A stretch of 64,000 nt of DNA from Chryseolinea lacunae (lineage in GTDB: Bacteria; Bacteroidota; Bacteroidia; Cytophagales; Cyclobacteriaceae). Below are positions 1 to 8,469 of the stretch, in pieces. The DNA lies in NCBI RefSeq assembly GCF_016735595.1, contig NZ_JAERRB010000001.1, forward strand, positions 310,001-374,000. Direction: 5' to 3'. Under the pieces are notes generated by a model. It did no database searches, had not been told where the DNA came from, and saw nothing but the letters and a program-made list of their open reading frames with translations. The position numbers and the translations under genes are program-made. Numbering within the stretch: position 1 is the stretch's first letter; the number at the start of each line of letters is the position of its first letter.

Positions 1-28
1 TCTGGAATTGAAATATTAAAACGACATC

Positions 29-934
29 ATGAGATACACTCTACTCCTTTGTTTTGTTCTTACGGCAACCTTCTGCGATGGCCAACAGGATCCGCTATAC
101 GCGCAATACATTAACAACCCGTTTGTCATCAATCCGGCTTATGGTGGGTTTGGCAACACGCTGCATGCCTCCGTCAGTTACCGGCAACAGTGGACGGGCA
201 TGGTCGGTCCCAAAACCATGAACGTCAACATCCATGCTGCCCTGCGCAACAACATGGCCGCTGGGTTCATGGTGGTGTCGGATAAAATCGGCAGCAGCAA
301 GGTGACGGAAGTGACCGGTACCTACACCTATCGCATCGCGCTGAATGCGGCGGGCACCAACCTTGCGTTCGGCCTTCAGGCGGGCATGGCCAACTATCAA
401 ACCGACAACACCGGGCTCAACATTCAGGATCCCACCGATCCGTTGTTTCAAGGCAAACAAAGTGAAACCGTGCCCACACTCGGCGCGGGTTTGATTCTGA
501 ACAATGATCGTTTTTTTGTGGGGTTGTCCGTGCCACGCATGCTCAAGTCGTCAGTAGAAACGCTGGGGGTTAACAATACCTTGTATTCACAGCATGCCTA
601 TGCCCTTGGGGCCTACCTGTTTTTTCTTTCCGACCATCTTCGCCTCAAGCCTGCTGCGCTGGTGAAGTATGTGGCCGGCGCACCGCTGTCAGTTGATTTG
701 AATGCATCGCTGATTGCCCATGGAAAATATCAGGCCGGCATCCTCACACGCAACTTTAATACCTATGGCCTTTTGTTTCAACTGATCGTGAAAGATGTTT
801 ATCGCGTTGGCTATGTATTTGAAATTCCTACAGGAAAAGCTGCAGGCTCACAATTCACAACCCATGAGATTACTTTGGGACTAAGAATGAAAGCATTCAG
901 TTTCCACGATCTACCTTCTGCGCTAAGCTTTTAA
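29..934 (+). CDS. PorP/SprF-family type IX secretion outer-membrane protein
   Basis: The 301-residue protein starts with a signal peptide (about residues 1-18, ending CDG-Q) and continues with the family signature QDPLYAQYINNPFVINPAYG, followed by alternating beta-strand-like segments to the C-terminus, as expected for a PorP/SprF outer-membrane barrel. Family members serve in or next to the type IX secretion and gliding machinery, often paired with a large secreted adhesin. The first 19 bases can be read as the tail of an upstream ORF (LELKY then TAA at 17-19), so such a partner may lie just outside the window; that is a guess. The gene is convergent with the GH2 gene, separated by a bidirectional terminator. 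Family assignment is firm; the exact cargo is unknown. Confidence 0.9.
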   Translation: MRYTLLLCFVLTATFCDGQQDPLYAQYINNPFVINPAYGGFGNTLHASVSYRQQWTGMVGPKTMNVNIHAALRNNMAAGFMVVSDKIGSSKVTEVTGTYTYRIALNAAGTNLAFGLQAGMANYQTDNTGLNIQDPTDPLFQGKQSETVPTLGAGLILNNDRFFVGLSVPRMLKSSVETLGVNNTLYSQHAYALGAYLFFLSDHLRLKPAALVKYVAGAPLSVDLNASLIAHGKYQAGILTRNFNTYGLLFQLIVKDVYRVGYVFEIPTGKAAGSQFTTHEITLGLRMKAFSFHDLPSALSF

Positions 935-956
935 GATTGTATGGATTGGTTATAAT

Positions 957-993
957 AAAAGACGCAAGGCGAAGCTTTCACCTTGCGTCTTTT
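957..993. terminator. Bidirectional intrinsic terminator
   Basis: The arms GACGCAAGG (961-969) and CCTTGCGTC (981-989) form a perfect 9-bp stem. AAAA precedes the stem and TTTT follows it, so both transcripts end in a U-run. It lies between the convergent PorP-like gene and the GH2 gene and serves the end of the susC-to-GH2 transcript. Confidence 0.88.
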
Positions 994-1028
994 ATATTTC
1001 GCCGATTGTTGATCTTCTGCAACGCAAA

Positions 1029-3464
1029 CTAAGGGGTCACCGCATTCAGTTCAAGGGTATGTGAACCCAGACCCGGTGATGACACAGTGATTTTTATCAC
1101 ACCGGTGCCTGTTGCCTGAACATAGGCCAGCAGTTTCCCCTTGAACAATTTGCGTTTCGATGCTTTGTAGTCTTCGTGACTGGAAAGGCTGCCGCTCTCC
1201 AACCCGATGAGCCGACCCGGCCCCTGAATGTTCACATCAACTTCGTTCTCCGCCTTGAGGACAAAGCGGCCATTCTTATCCAGCACGGTGATGTCGATGT
1301 GCGAAACATCGTCTTTATCCGCTTTCAGTGTTACGCGATCTGCTGTGGCGTGAAGGCTGGCTGCACTTCCAGGGGTTGTGAGTTTGAAATTCCCTCTCTC
1401 TTCATTTTTTGATGATGTTTTCACTTCCAGCTCACCGGGTTGAAACACCGTTTTCCAGACCATCATTTTTTGTGGCGAGGCGCTTCTCGATTTGCTTCCC
1501 AGCGACGCTCCGTTCACAAACAGTTCGGCATTCTCGGCGTTGGTGAAGCAGAACACCGCTACAGAGTCGCCCGGTGTTCCGTTCCAGTGCGCATCGCCAA
1601 AACCACCGCGCCCGCGACCGCGCGATGTTTTGGAAACCTCGGCTACGGAGAGAAACGTGGTGGGCTCTGCAGACCAGAGGCTCTTGCGATAATAGAATTC
1701 AGTCTTTGGATTTCCCGCCATGTCAATCACACCGGCGCCACTGCTGCGCACCGGCCACGCCGAGGCTTCGCCAAGGAAATCGAAGGCGGTCCATAAATAT
1801 TGCGCGGAGATATAGTCAAGTTCTGCCACGGGTGCCCAGGCATCGTAGCCTTTTCCATTCTCGCTGCCATAGATGACACGCTGTGGATATTTTGCATGAT
1901 CGTCGGCATAGCGATACTCCTGATAGTTGTAGCCCACAATGTCCAGCGCATCGGGATAGTCGGTGAGGTTAGACATGACCACACCAGCCAGCGCGGCCGT
2001 GATGGGTCGCGTGGTGTCGAGTTGTTTAGCAACCTGCACGAGGCGTTTGGCGATCACGCCCATCTCGCTGGCTGGCGGGTTGCCTGCCTGATAGCCTCTT
2101 CCGTAGATTTGTGGATTGCGACCCGTGTTCAGCACTTCGTGTGTGTAGGGATCGTTGGGATAATCGATCTCGTTACCAATGCTCCACATGATGATGCAGG
2201 TGCGATTACGGTTTCGTTTGATCATGTCCTGCAAATCGCGATCGGCCCACTCGGCGAAATACTTGCTGTAGCCGTCTTTGCCCGGAGTGCCCACGTTCCA
2301 TCCCTTTATCCATTTGTTTTTTCCGATGGCCCATTCATCGAAGGCCTCATCCTGAACCAGGAATCCCATTTCGTCGCAGAGATCATAGATATAGTCCTGG
2401 TGCGGGTTGTGGCTCATGCGAATGGTGTTGCAGCCCAGCGTTTTCAAGGTTTGTAGTCTGCGTTGCCAAACAGCCTTCGGCACAGCAGAACCTAATGCGC
2501 CCGCGTCGTCGTGAAAACAAACGCCTTTGAGTTTTATGTTTTCGTCGTTCAGAAAAAATCCTTTGTTTGCGTCGAAGCGAACGTTCCGGAATCCAACCTT
2601 CTCTGTGACCTCATCCGTTTTTTTTCCATTCACCACCACGCTGGTGCGCAGAGTATACAACGCCGGATATTCTACCGACCACAGGTCCGGATTTTTCACC
2701 GCGAACTCAAGTTTGCTTTCGCTCTCCCCTTCTGCCTTGGCTTGCACCTTTTCTTCGGCATGCGCCACACTAACGCCTTTGTCGTCTACAAGATCCGCCA
2801 CCACGGTGGCACTGGCCACGGTCTTTGATTTGTTCACAACCGACACCGTAAGCCGGGCGCTGGCCTGCTCAGCAGAAACCTGCGGCGTGGTGAACACCGT
2901 GCCCCACACGGCAATGTGCACCGGCTCCACCGCCATGAGATACACATTGCGATTGATGCCAGAGCCGCTATACCATCGCGAGTCGCCGAAGTCAGTGTGA
3001 TCCACCTTCACGGCAATGGTGTTCTGTCCGGTTTGGCGGAGGTGTTTTGTGATGTCGTAATAAAAAGACGCGTAGCCATTGGGGCGCTTCCCTACATACT
3101 GCTCATTGATCCACACCTCGCTGTTTTTATAGACGCCGTCAAAGTAGAGATAGATCGTCTTGTTTTTTTGTGCGGGAAGCAACGCGAAGGTTTTTCGATA
3201 CCACCCTATGCCTGTAGGCAGGTAGCCCGTGCCGCTGGCCCACGCGTCGCTGAACGGCCCTTCGATGCTCCAGTCGTGCGGAAGGTCCACCGTGCGCCAC
3301 GATGCATCTGACGTGGCCAGCTTCTCGCCCTTTGCCACATCGCCTTTAAAAAACTTCCATTGATCGTTGAACCGGTAGCCCCGCGATTGCTGTGCCTGCG
3401 CGCCTGTGACACACACGGCGACAACAAACAGTACACTGATTTTTATAAGGTTAATTTTCTTCAT
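1029..3464 (-). CDS. Glycoside hydrolase family 2 beta-galactosidase-like enzyme
   Basis: This 811-residue secreted protein has a signal peptide ending AQA-Q near residue 25. It has the GH2 order: sugar-binding jelly roll (about 30-180, with the RWYSGSGINRNVYL motif), Ig-like domain (about 185-295) and TIM barrel (about 300-600). The presumed acid/base is E432 in WSIGNEID and the nucleophile E535 in YGSENG. A DUF4982-like module and a further Ig-like module follow, with a short RGRGRGG linker near residue 615. It is the last gene of the susC-susD-VCBS-GH30-GH2 run, 20 bp after the GH30 gene. GH2 also includes beta-glucuronidases and mannosidases, so beta-galactosidase is the most likely rather than the proven activity. 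In this context it probably trims galactose side chains in the periplasm. Confidence 0.88.
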   Translation of the reverse strand: MKKINLIKISVLFVVAVCVTGAQAQQSRGYRFNDQWKFFKGDVAKGEKLATSDASWRTVDLPHDWSIEGPFSDAWASGTGYLPTGIGWYRKTFALLPAQKNKTIYLYFDGVYKNSEVWINEQYVGKRPNGYASFYYDITKHLRQTGQNTIAVKVDHTDFGDSRWYSGSGINRNVYLMAVEPVHIAVWGTVFTTPQVSAEQASARLTVSVVNKSKTVASATVVADLVDDKGVSVAHAEEKVQAKAEGESESKLEFAVKNPDLWSVEYPALYTLRTSVVVNGKKTDEVTEKVGFRNVRFDANKGFFLNDENIKLKGVCFHDDAGALGSAVPKAVWQRRLQTLKTLGCNTIRMSHNPHQDYIYDLCDEMGFLVQDEAFDEWAIGKNKWIKGWNVGTPGKDGYSKYFAEWADRDLQDMIKRNRNRTCIIMWSIGNEIDYPNDPYTHEVLNTGRNPQIYGRGYQAGNPPASEMGVIAKRLVQVAKQLDTTRPITAALAGVVMSNLTDYPDALDIVGYNYQEYRYADDHAKYPQRVIYGSENGKGYDAWAPVAELDYISAQYLWTAFDFLGEASAWPVRSSGAGVIDMAGNPKTEFYYRKSLWSAEPTTFLSVAEVSKTSRGRGRGGFGDAHWNGTPGDSVAVFCFTNAENAELFVNGASLGSKSRSASPQKMMVWKTVFQPGELEVKTSSKNEERGNFKLTTPGSAASLHATADRVTLKADKDDVSHIDITVLDKNGRFVLKAENEVDVNIQGPGRLIGLESGSLSSHEDYKASKRKLFKGKLLAYVQATGTGVIKITVSSPGLGSHTLELNAVTP

Positions 3465-3484
3465 CTGAATTGCGTTTTATAAAT

Positions 3485-5056
3485 TTAAGGAAGCTCACTT
3501 ACCAACGTCACGATCGATTTCCTGGGGATAATGATGGCTTCATCGCCGCTCACCTTTGCCAGGGGCTTCAGGTCTTCATCGGCTTTTCCCGCGGTGATAT
3601 ACGGCTGCAACGACGCAATCTGTTTTCCCTTCAACGCCAGCTTGATGGAAGTATCAAGGTCTGCATAGTTGATGATGACGGTGACCACCGTTTTGTCTGC
3701 TTCGTTGATGTAGGATGAGACCATCAGGCCCTTCGGGTTGCTGACATCACCCGTAGACGACGACACCCCCACGCGCACCGCGCCGGGACGAACGAACCGG
3801 CTGTAGTTTCCAAAAGCCCACAACAGCTTTGTGTCTTCGATGTTGCCGTTCGCTTTGTTTTTGTCTGCATAGATAAGTCCGTCCTTGTAGTCATAGACAG
3901 AAATCGATGTCCACCAATGCCAGGCCGAAGCGTTTGCCACGGTGAGGTCGTGATGGATGAGGCGGGCCACATACAACGCGGGAACCATGCCGGTGTCTTT
4001 TCCCGGGCCGGGCACTTCTTCCTTATCGCCCAGAATGCAATATTCAGTTTGCCAGAATTCCAACGGCACCGACGCGGTCTTCATTTTTTGCTGCACGGTT
4101 TCACGTACCTTAATCATCACATCAACCGGCGCCGACGTGAAGTAGCTGTGCGCAGAGATCATCTTGTCGACCGAGGGCAGTCCACCCAAATAGCGCGACG
4201 AGGATTGCAGGAAAAAATCCTCGATCTGATTCCCGCGCGTGGGCTTGTCGCCATTTTCATAGAGGTAGTTCATGGCGGCAGCTTCTGCGATCTGGATTTT
4301 GGATGGCAGGTGATCGGCCGTGATCACGGAATCCAATTTTGTGGTGATGTCATACACTTCCTGGTTGGTGTAGGGTGTGCCCTCCTGGTTGCTGCCTGTC
4401 CAATCCCATTGGGGTTCGTTAAAAGGGCTGAGGTAGTTTAGCACAATGCCTTCTTTCTCAAAATGTTTCACCACGTTCGATAAGAATTTCACATACGGCA
4501 CATAGTTCTCCTTGCCGATGTTGGCATGTTCGCCGTCGCTTGAAAATGCTTTGCCGTTCTTCGTCAGTTGCACGGGCGGGCTGTTGGTGAATCCCACAAA
4601 CAGATTGACACCACGTTGCTTGGCCGATTTCAAAAACCATTGTTGCCCGGCTTGCTTGCTCCAATCATAAGACTTGTCGCTTTGCAAAAAGCCTTCGGCC
4701 CTTCGCCACTCGTCGCCAATGTTGTCTTGCGCTGCGCTGCCGCCACCGATGTTGAAGCGCCACAACGAGAGGCCTATGCCCAACGGTTTTCCCTCGGCAT
4801 CCACCGCGTTGCTAAAAAGCCAGTCGGCCATTTGATTTCGTTTTTCGTCGGGCCATGTGCCCAGAAAGTTGCAGGCCCAGGCATCGGAAGATCCAAAATT
4901 TCGGATGGTTTGTTTGCGGTCCGACACATCGATGGTGATGACCGTTGCTTCTGCGCCGACAACCGATTGATCGGATTCGCTTTTCGAACAACCACCAGCC
5001 ACTATCGCCAGCAGCAAAAACAGGTTTTTAAATCGCATTTGTAACACGTTCTTCAT
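3485..5056 (-). CDS. GH30-like glycoside hydrolase, lipoprotein (possible endo-beta-1,6-galactanase)
   Basis: The protein has 523 residues and a lipoprotein signal with the lipid-attached cysteine at C23 (LAIVAGGC); M7 is an alternative start that keeps the same signal. The barrel shows a clan GH-A pattern: acid/base candidate E214 in SPFNEPQW and nucleophile candidate E338 in FWQTEYCIL, with a C-terminal beta-sandwich of about 90 residues. The pattern resembles GH30 enzymes annotated as endo-beta-1,6-galactanases, but the subfamily cannot be fixed by eye. It sits 15 bp after the VCBS gene and 20 bp before GH2, in one operon with SusC/SusD. A lipid anchor suggests cell-surface action on polymer before uptake through SusC/D. 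Beta-1,6-glucanase or xylanase activity remain alternatives. Confidence 0.78.
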   Translation of the reverse strand: MKNVLQMRFKNLFLLLAIVAGGCSKSESDQSVVGAEATVITIDVSDRKQTIRNFGSSDAWACNFLGTWPDEKRNQMADWLFSNAVDAEGKPLGIGLSLWRFNIGGGSAAQDNIGDEWRRAEGFLQSDKSYDWSKQAGQQWFLKSAKQRGVNLFVGFTNSPPVQLTKNGKAFSSDGEHANIGKENYVPYVKFLSNVVKHFEKEGIVLNYLSPFNEPQWDWTGSNQEGTPYTNQEVYDITTKLDSVITADHLPSKIQIAEAAAMNYLYENGDKPTRGNQIEDFFLQSSSRYLGGLPSVDKMISAHSYFTSAPVDVMIKVRETVQQKMKTASVPLEFWQTEYCILGDKEEVPGPGKDTGMVPALYVARLIHHDLTVANASAWHWWTSISVYDYKDGLIYADKNKANGNIEDTKLLWAFGNYSRFVRPGAVRVGVSSSTGDVSNPKGLMVSSYINEADKTVVTVIINYADLDTSIKLALKGKQIASLQPYITAGKADEDLKPLAKVSGDEAIIIPRKSIVTLVSELP

Positions 5057-5071
5057 GAGTATGATTTTGGA

Positions 5072-8000
5072 TCATTGTTTAGTTTTATACCGGAACACCA
5101 GGGGCACGCCGTCGTTCACGCCCAGCACAACCCTGCGTTCGTTTGTTTTTGTTTTCAACACTGCCAGCGCGCGAACATCGCCCGGTGCATAAAATCCTGT
5201 GGCCGGAAACAGCGTGGGTGTATATTTTCCAAGGCCTCCCCCTTTCAATATCAATCCTGAACCTGCGTCGCTTCGTCCGGCCTGAACCCGATAGGGATAA
5301 AAGTTTCCTGCCAGCAGCATGTCGTTCACACCGTCGGCATCAAAATCGTCGAAGGCCATGGCCGAGTTCATGCTGAATTGTGCCTCCACGGGCAGCGACA
5401 TAGTTTCAAATTTTCCGTTGCCCACATTCTTAAAAATGCAGCTTGCCAGCATGACGGCGCGAACAACACTGCCTTGTTTCAATTGTTCCGCGCCTATCAC
5501 ATCTTCCAGCTTTGCGTTCGCATACAATTCGTAGGACGTGAATTTTCGTTTCAAGGCGGGGAGTTGTTCAAGCATTTCGTCGCGCGACGGATAGGGATAG
5601 GGTTTCCCCTGCACATGGGTTGACAGGATGGGATCAATTCTTCCATCGCCGTTAAAATCGCCATAGTGAAGCGTGATAGGTTGGTCTGGGGTGGCCTTCA
5701 GCGACAGGTTCAATCCGGCATTGCCTGCAACAACGTCAAGGTCGCCGTCGGCATCAACATCGGCCGATATCAATCTGCACCATAGCCCGGCTGTGTTCGC
5801 TGTTCCGGCCGTCACGGTGTTGTCTGTGAGCACACCTTTCATATTTTCAAACACCATCACCGGCATAAACTCGCCAGCCAGGATCAGGTCGGGCCATGTG
5901 TCGTTGTTGTAGTCCATCCAGACTGCCGATGTCACCATGCCCGGCTTTCTTAATGGCTGCGGTGTTGCGTTGGTGAACTTCAGCACACCGCCTTGCGAAT
6001 CGTTGCGCAGCAAAAAACTGACTGACGGCATAGGAAAGTTTCCGGGGATTGAACGCGCACCGATAAAAAGATCAAGGTCGCCGTCTTTATCATAGTCTGC
6101 CGCCGACACGCAACTTCCGTTGGAAATTTCGTGTGGCAAGGCTTCTGTCGCCACAGCAAACTTGCCGTGCCCCACATTCTCATACAGTCGATCCTGTAAC
6201 AAGGGCGCAGCCTCGGGTGGAAACTCGGTGCCGCCACGAACAACATAAAGGTCTTCGTCGCCATCGCCATCGGCATCGAACAGGAGGGCACCGGTGTCTT
6301 CACCCAAACTGTCGGCGCGCCATGGCTGAGCAGGCAATCGCACAAAACCCGCATCAGTGCCACGATATAGTTTTCCGGAGTGTCCGCTGGCCCCGCCCAC
6401 AAAAAGGTCATCGTTTCCATCGCCGTCTATGTCGCCCGATGCAAGACAGGGGCCATAGCGCGACACTTGATAGGGCAACAGAAATTGTATTTTATAGTCT
6501 ATAAAATCATTCTCCACATAGCGGTCGGCAGCGCCGAAAGCGAATTCATTTTCAAACCATGAACTTGTTTCCTTTCGCGTGGGCGTAGTCTTCTCAACTG
6601 CTTCCTCAACCGTCAACACAAATGTGGTGTCGGCCTTCAGCTTCGTTCGTGCAGACACTTTTCCGCTGGGCCACATCACCCAAAGTGAGTCGACTACGGT
6701 GGTGTTGCCTAAACCAAAAATAATCTCGGCGGGCATGCACGATTGAAAACCCCGTGTCGGAAAGAGCTCCTGCACCTGAACTTGATTATCCGTCACAATG
6801 CCAATCTTTGCACCGATAGCAAATGTGTTTGCCCCCTCGCCCTTAAGTTTGATTTTTATAAAATGTTGTCTCCGGCCATCGGTATTGTTCCGAAAAAGAA
6901 AAGCCTGTTGATTGATATTATTGGTAATCAAATCCAGGTCGCCGTCGTTGTCGAGATCGGCATAGACAGCGCCGTTGGAGATCGATTTCTCCTGAAGTCC
7001 CCAGGCTTCTGTTGTATTTTGAAACGTGAGGTCGCCGTTGTTCCGGAAGAGATAGTTGCTGATTCGCGAGGAAGGAAGTTGCTTCACGATTTCATAAGGC
7101 TTTCCGTTTTTACGGCTGTCCTGGTACACATACTTCACAAAATCGAGGTTGGTGAAATCGCGCAAAAAGCCGTTGGTGATGAAGAGGTCTTTGCGGCCGT
7201 CGTTGTCATAGTCAGCCAGCAGCGGACTCCAACTCCAGTCGGTGTTCGACATGCCGGCGAGTTGACCCACTTCGCTGAACACGGGAACGCTGTCGCGCAT
7301 GCCCATATTCAACTGCAACACGTTGCGCATGTTCTGGTGGTGATAACCACTGTCGCGCAGCAAATTGTATTTATCAAATTCATCAGGCCCTTTCAATATC
7401 TTTTGGCGGAAGTTGTCTTCCGGCAGCATGTCCACCACCACCACGTCGGGCAAGCCGTCGTTGTTATAGTCGGCAACGTCACAGCCCATGCCGTTGCGGG
7501 CAATGTGGCGAAACGATTCTTTCAGCCCTTCGCGAAAGGTGCCGTTGCGTTGGTTCAGGTAGAAGAAGTCCTGTTCTTCATAGTCGTTGGTCACATACAA
7601 GTCGGGCCAGCCATCTTCATTCATGTCGGCCACGGAAACACCGAGACCAAAGTTCACACCACTGCCATGTATGCCCGCCGCTGCGCTCACATCCTGATAT
7701 TTTCCGTCATCGTTCCGATAAAGACGATTGCCATATTGTGGATGACGCAGGGCGCGTAATTTCTTTGAATTAAAAAAAGGATTGTACGTCAGCCGCGCAT
7801 GGTTCAACAAAAACATGTCGAGGTCGCCATCGCGGTCGTAGTCAAAAAAGGAAGCTTGTGTGGAGTACGTGCCACAGGCATCCAGTCCGTACTCAGCGGC
7901 GCGTTCCGTGAACGTTGGGGTGTCGCCGCCATTGTTAATAAAGAGTTCGTTGCAACGATCGGTGTCGGTTCCGGGACCGGAATAACACACATAAATATCC

Positions 8001-8371
8001 AGTAGTCCATCCGCATTCACATCGGCCAGGGTCACGCCGGTTTTCCATCGCGGTCTTCCTCCTAACCCAGCGGTTGCGGCAATGTCTTCAAATTTCCAGT
8101 TTCCTTTGTTCAGGTATAGTGCATTGGGAACGGCGTTTCCCGTAAACAGCAAATCAATTTTTCCATCGTTGTTCAGATCTCCCGCGGCCACACCACCGCC
8201 GTTGTAGAGATATTCATAGGTAAGAATGTTAAAGGCATCGTCTTCCACCACGGTGTTGGCAAACGTCACGCCCGTTTGGGTTGGGTTGGTCTGGGTGAAC
8301 AACGTTTCCGTTTGCTGTTGACAGGCCCACAGAAACATGGGCAACAGTGTCCACCACCCTTTGGCCATCAT
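5072..8371 (-). CDS. VCBS/FG-GAP repeat lipoprotein with ASPIC/UnbV domain
   Basis: The reading frame is open from 8446, but I place the start at the ATG pair 8366-8371. An upstream start would put the hairpin at 8421-8450 inside the coding region, and the internal start gives a lipoprotein-like leader (LLPMFLWAC). About 14 calcium-binding-type repeats of the form D-x-[ND]-x-D-G-x-x-D are visible, for example DLNNDGKIDLL, DYDRDGDLDMF and DFDADGVNDML. They are split by an ASPIC/UnbV-like segment near residues 520-575 (ending WVMWPSGKV). This builds two beta-propellers. Such proteins often follow SusD in Cytophagales loci, where SusE/SusF-type glycan binders sit in other Bacteroidota. A surface glycan-binding role is an inference; no catalytic motif is visible. 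It is about 1099 residues long. Confidence 0.82.
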   Translation of the reverse strand: MMAKGWWTLLPMFLWACQQQTETLFTQTNPTQTGVTFANTVVEDDAFNILTYEYLYNGGGVAAGDLNNDGKIDLLFTGNAVPNALYLNKGNWKFEDIAATAGLGGRPRWKTGVTLADVNADGLLDIYVCYSGPGTDTDRCNELFINNGGDTPTFTERAAEYGLDACGTYSTQASFFDYDRDGDLDMFLLNHARLTYNPFFNSKKLRALRHPQYGNRLYRNDDGKYQDVSAAAGIHGSGVNFGLGVSVADMNEDGWPDLYVTNDYEEQDFFYLNQRNGTFREGLKESFRHIARNGMGCDVADYNNDGLPDVVVVDMLPEDNFRQKILKGPDEFDKYNLLRDSGYHHQNMRNVLQLNMGMRDSVPVFSEVGQLAGMSNTDWSWSPLLADYDNDGRKDLFITNGFLRDFTNLDFVKYVYQDSRKNGKPYEIVKQLPSSRISNYLFRNNGDLTFQNTTEAWGLQEKSISNGAVYADLDNDGDLDLITNNINQQAFLFRNNTDGRRQHFIKIKLKGEGANTFAIGAKIGIVTDNQVQVQELFPTRGFQSCMPAEIIFGLGNTTVVDSLWVMWPSGKVSARTKLKADTTFVLTVEEAVEKTTPTRKETSSWFENEFAFGAADRYVENDFIDYKIQFLLPYQVSRYGPCLASGDIDGDGNDDLFVGGASGHSGKLYRGTDAGFVRLPAQPWRADSLGEDTGALLFDADGDGDEDLYVVRGGTEFPPEAAPLLQDRLYENVGHGKFAVATEALPHEISNGSCVSAADYDKDGDLDLFIGARSIPGNFPMPSVSFLLRNDSQGGVLKFTNATPQPLRKPGMVTSAVWMDYNNDTWPDLILAGEFMPVMVFENMKGVLTDNTVTAGTANTAGLWCRLISADVDADGDLDVVAGNAGLNLSLKATPDQPITLHYGDFNGDGRIDPILSTHVQGKPYPYPSRDEMLEQLPALKRKFTSYELYANAKLEDVIGAEQLKQGSVVRAVMLASCIFKNVGNGKFETMSLPVEAQFSMNSAMAFDDFDADGVNDMLLAGNFYPYRVQAGRSDAGSGLILKGGGLGKYTPTLFPATGFYAPGDVRALAVLKTKTNERRVVLGVNDGVPLVFRYKTKQ

Positions 8372-8415
8372 CTGAACGTATCTCTGAAAAAGCGGGAAGT
8401 GCACAGGCATGGGGA

Positions 8416-8450
8416 GATAAAACAGTGTGCCCCAGACGGGACACACTGTT
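8416..8450 (-). terminator. Intercistronic hairpin between susD and the VCBS gene (attenuator or partial terminator)
   Basis: The plus-strand arms AACAGTGTGCCCC (8421-8433) and GGGACACACTGTT (8438-8450) form a 13-bp stem with one wobble pair and a 4-nt loop. Read on the minus strand the stem is followed by TTTTA. It lies 20 bp after the SusD stop codon, so it may stop most transcription after susCD or protect the susCD mRNA 3' end, giving more transporter than enzyme. Confidence 0.72.
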
Positions 8451-8469
8451 GTAAGAAAAATTGAAACGA

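Noticed and set aside
6743-7759. 338-codon plus-strand open frame
   Set aside because: Antisense to the VCBS repeats; its Val/His-rich repeats are the reverse complement of the D-x-D-G codons.
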